Below are positions 63,409 to 64,000 of a DNA stretch of 64,000 nucleotides, piece after piece. The position numbers were made by a program, and so were the translations under genes. The notes beneath the pieces were generated by a model. That model saw only the letters and a list, made by a program, of their open reading frames with translations, had not been told where the DNA came from and did not search any database. This DNA comes from Flavobacterium fluviatile (lineage in GTDB: Bacteria > Bacteroidota > Bacteroidia > Flavobacteriales > Flavobacteriaceae), in assembly GCF_010645065.1 (NCBI RefSeq), contig NZ_JAADZW010000003.1:142065-206064 (forward strand), given 5' to 3'. The stretch's first letter is position 1. Every line of letters begins with the position of its first letter.

Positions 63409-63444
63409 AAAAAAAATCCGATAACTTTCGTCATCGGATTTTTC
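63409..63444 (-). terminator. Terminator between two minus-strand genes
   Basis: AAATCCGAT pairs with ATCGGATTT, with runs of A and T on both sides, 17 bases past the stop of the partial gene. Confidence 0.8.
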
Positions 63445-63460
63445 GTTTTGTTTCGTTGTA

Positions 63461-64000
63461 TTATTTGAAGATAACTTTTTTGGTCGTCTGGTAGCCATTA
63501 TCCAGAACTACTTTCACCAGTAAAACCTGTTGGGCAAATGAAAGGTTTTGCATAATCAGCTGAAGATTATTTACATTATCCCTGGTATATAATAGCTTAC
63601 CCGAAAGATCATAAAGAAACACCTTCTCGATGTTTTCTGCTGTCGAATTTACTGTAACTGTCTTGTTTTGAGCTAAAACCGACACAGCATCTTCTGTTGT
63701 TTCAAAATCTCCTGTTCCTAAGGTATTGTTTTTATAACGCAGCACAAAACGGTTTTTGAAAGTTCCTGCCTTGGTAGTAAAAGTATAGTTTTTGGCTGTC
63801 AGTTCGCTTATTGTGCCTAGTTGCTTGTCTTCCAGATAAACTCTCTGTGTCGCCAGATTACCATCGGCCTGATCGATTGCAATGGTAAACTCACCCGCAA
63901 TTGTAGAACGGTAACCCAAAGGAACTACATCAGCATCGGTGAATGGAAGGGCACGTCCCTGGATAGTCAGGTCGGAAGCTTCATTAATACTATAGAAATC
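63461..64000 (-). CDS. C-terminal part of a T9SS type C-like cargo protein
   Basis: The frame is open to the window edge and codes about 180 residues, starting DFYSINEASDLTIQGRALPF. The end, LRYKNNTLGTGDFETTEDAVSVLAQNKTVTVNSTAENIEKVFLYDLSGKLLYT through TTKKVIFK, closely parallels the C-terminus of the delta-60 protein and matches the type C T9SS sorting domain. The parent is a large secreted protein whose N-terminal part is outside the window. Any start codon inside the window would be internal. It may be a paralogue of the downstream gene. Confidence 0.85.
   Translation of the reverse strand, partial: DFYSINEASDLTIQGRALPFTDADVVPLGYRSTIAGEFTIAIDQADGNLATQRVYLEDKQLGTISELTAKNYTFTTKAGTFKNRFVLRYKNNTLGTGDFETTEDAVSVLAQNKTVTVNSTAENIEKVFLYDLSGKLLYTRDNVNNLQLIMQNLSFAQQVLLVKVVLDNGYQTTKKVIFK

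Overview
The window looks like a chromosomal segment of a Flavobacterium-type member of the Bacteroidota. Evidence read from the sequence: AT-rich DNA, a SusC/SusD pair with a large block of glycoside hydrolases, several type IX secretion (T9SS) cargo proteins with C-terminal sorting domains, and repeated matches to the Bacteroidota -7 promoter motif TAnnTTTG upstream of genes, with few Shine-Dalgarno sites. No rRNA, tRNA or CRISPR array was seen.

Layout. 1-2.4 kb: start of pheS, a conserved small protein, a CvpA-like membrane protein, and a Panacea-domain gene coupled to a small two-helix membrane protein (candidate toxin-antitoxin pair). 2.5-27.4 kb: a polysaccharide utilization locus (PUL) on the minus strand in the order SusC, SusD, surface glycan-binding lipoprotein, GH2, GH31, GH97, GH39, GH3, GH5 with BACON domain, GH95, with two divergent tandem Nudix-like regulators. 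The enzyme set fits fucogalacto-xyloglucan: GH5 cuts the backbone, GH95 removes fucose, GH2 galactose, GH31 xylose, and GH3 the remaining glucose links. GH39 and GH97 are extra. A REP-associated transposase (RAYT) gene, with REP hairpins around and inside its own coding sequence, sits between GH5 and GH95. Long hairpin repeats lie in three other gaps of the locus.

27.5-38.3 kb: lepA, a decayed zinc protease/lectin gene with four single-base deletions, an outer-membrane barrel protein, a YafY-type regulator, a DinB-like protein, a PfkB-family sugar kinase and a 1351-residue T9SS type B protein with eight internal repeats. 38.2-44.8 kb is an accessory zone. It holds orphan membrane or secreted proteins, a 270-bp structured leader present twice, cassette-like ends with long terminal complementarity, three 180-bp REPIN/MITE-like elements, another 210-bp inverted-repeat element, an azoreductase/LysR pair and a truncated alpha/beta hydrolase. 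This is the most likely place for an undescribed system: integron-like or hairpin-bounded gene cassettes without an integrase in view.

44.8-64 kb: thiL, a TPR histidine kinase with its response regulator, a tiny secreted protein made of two 16-residue repeats, a LytTR regulator whose phospho-acceptor Asp is Glu, glyS, a ComF-like phosphoribosyltransferase, a large T9SS metalloprotease, ribF, a small membrane protein, bioB, a cupin/JmjC-like protein, a 14-repeat delta-60 protein and the end of another protein with the same kind of C-terminal sorting domain.
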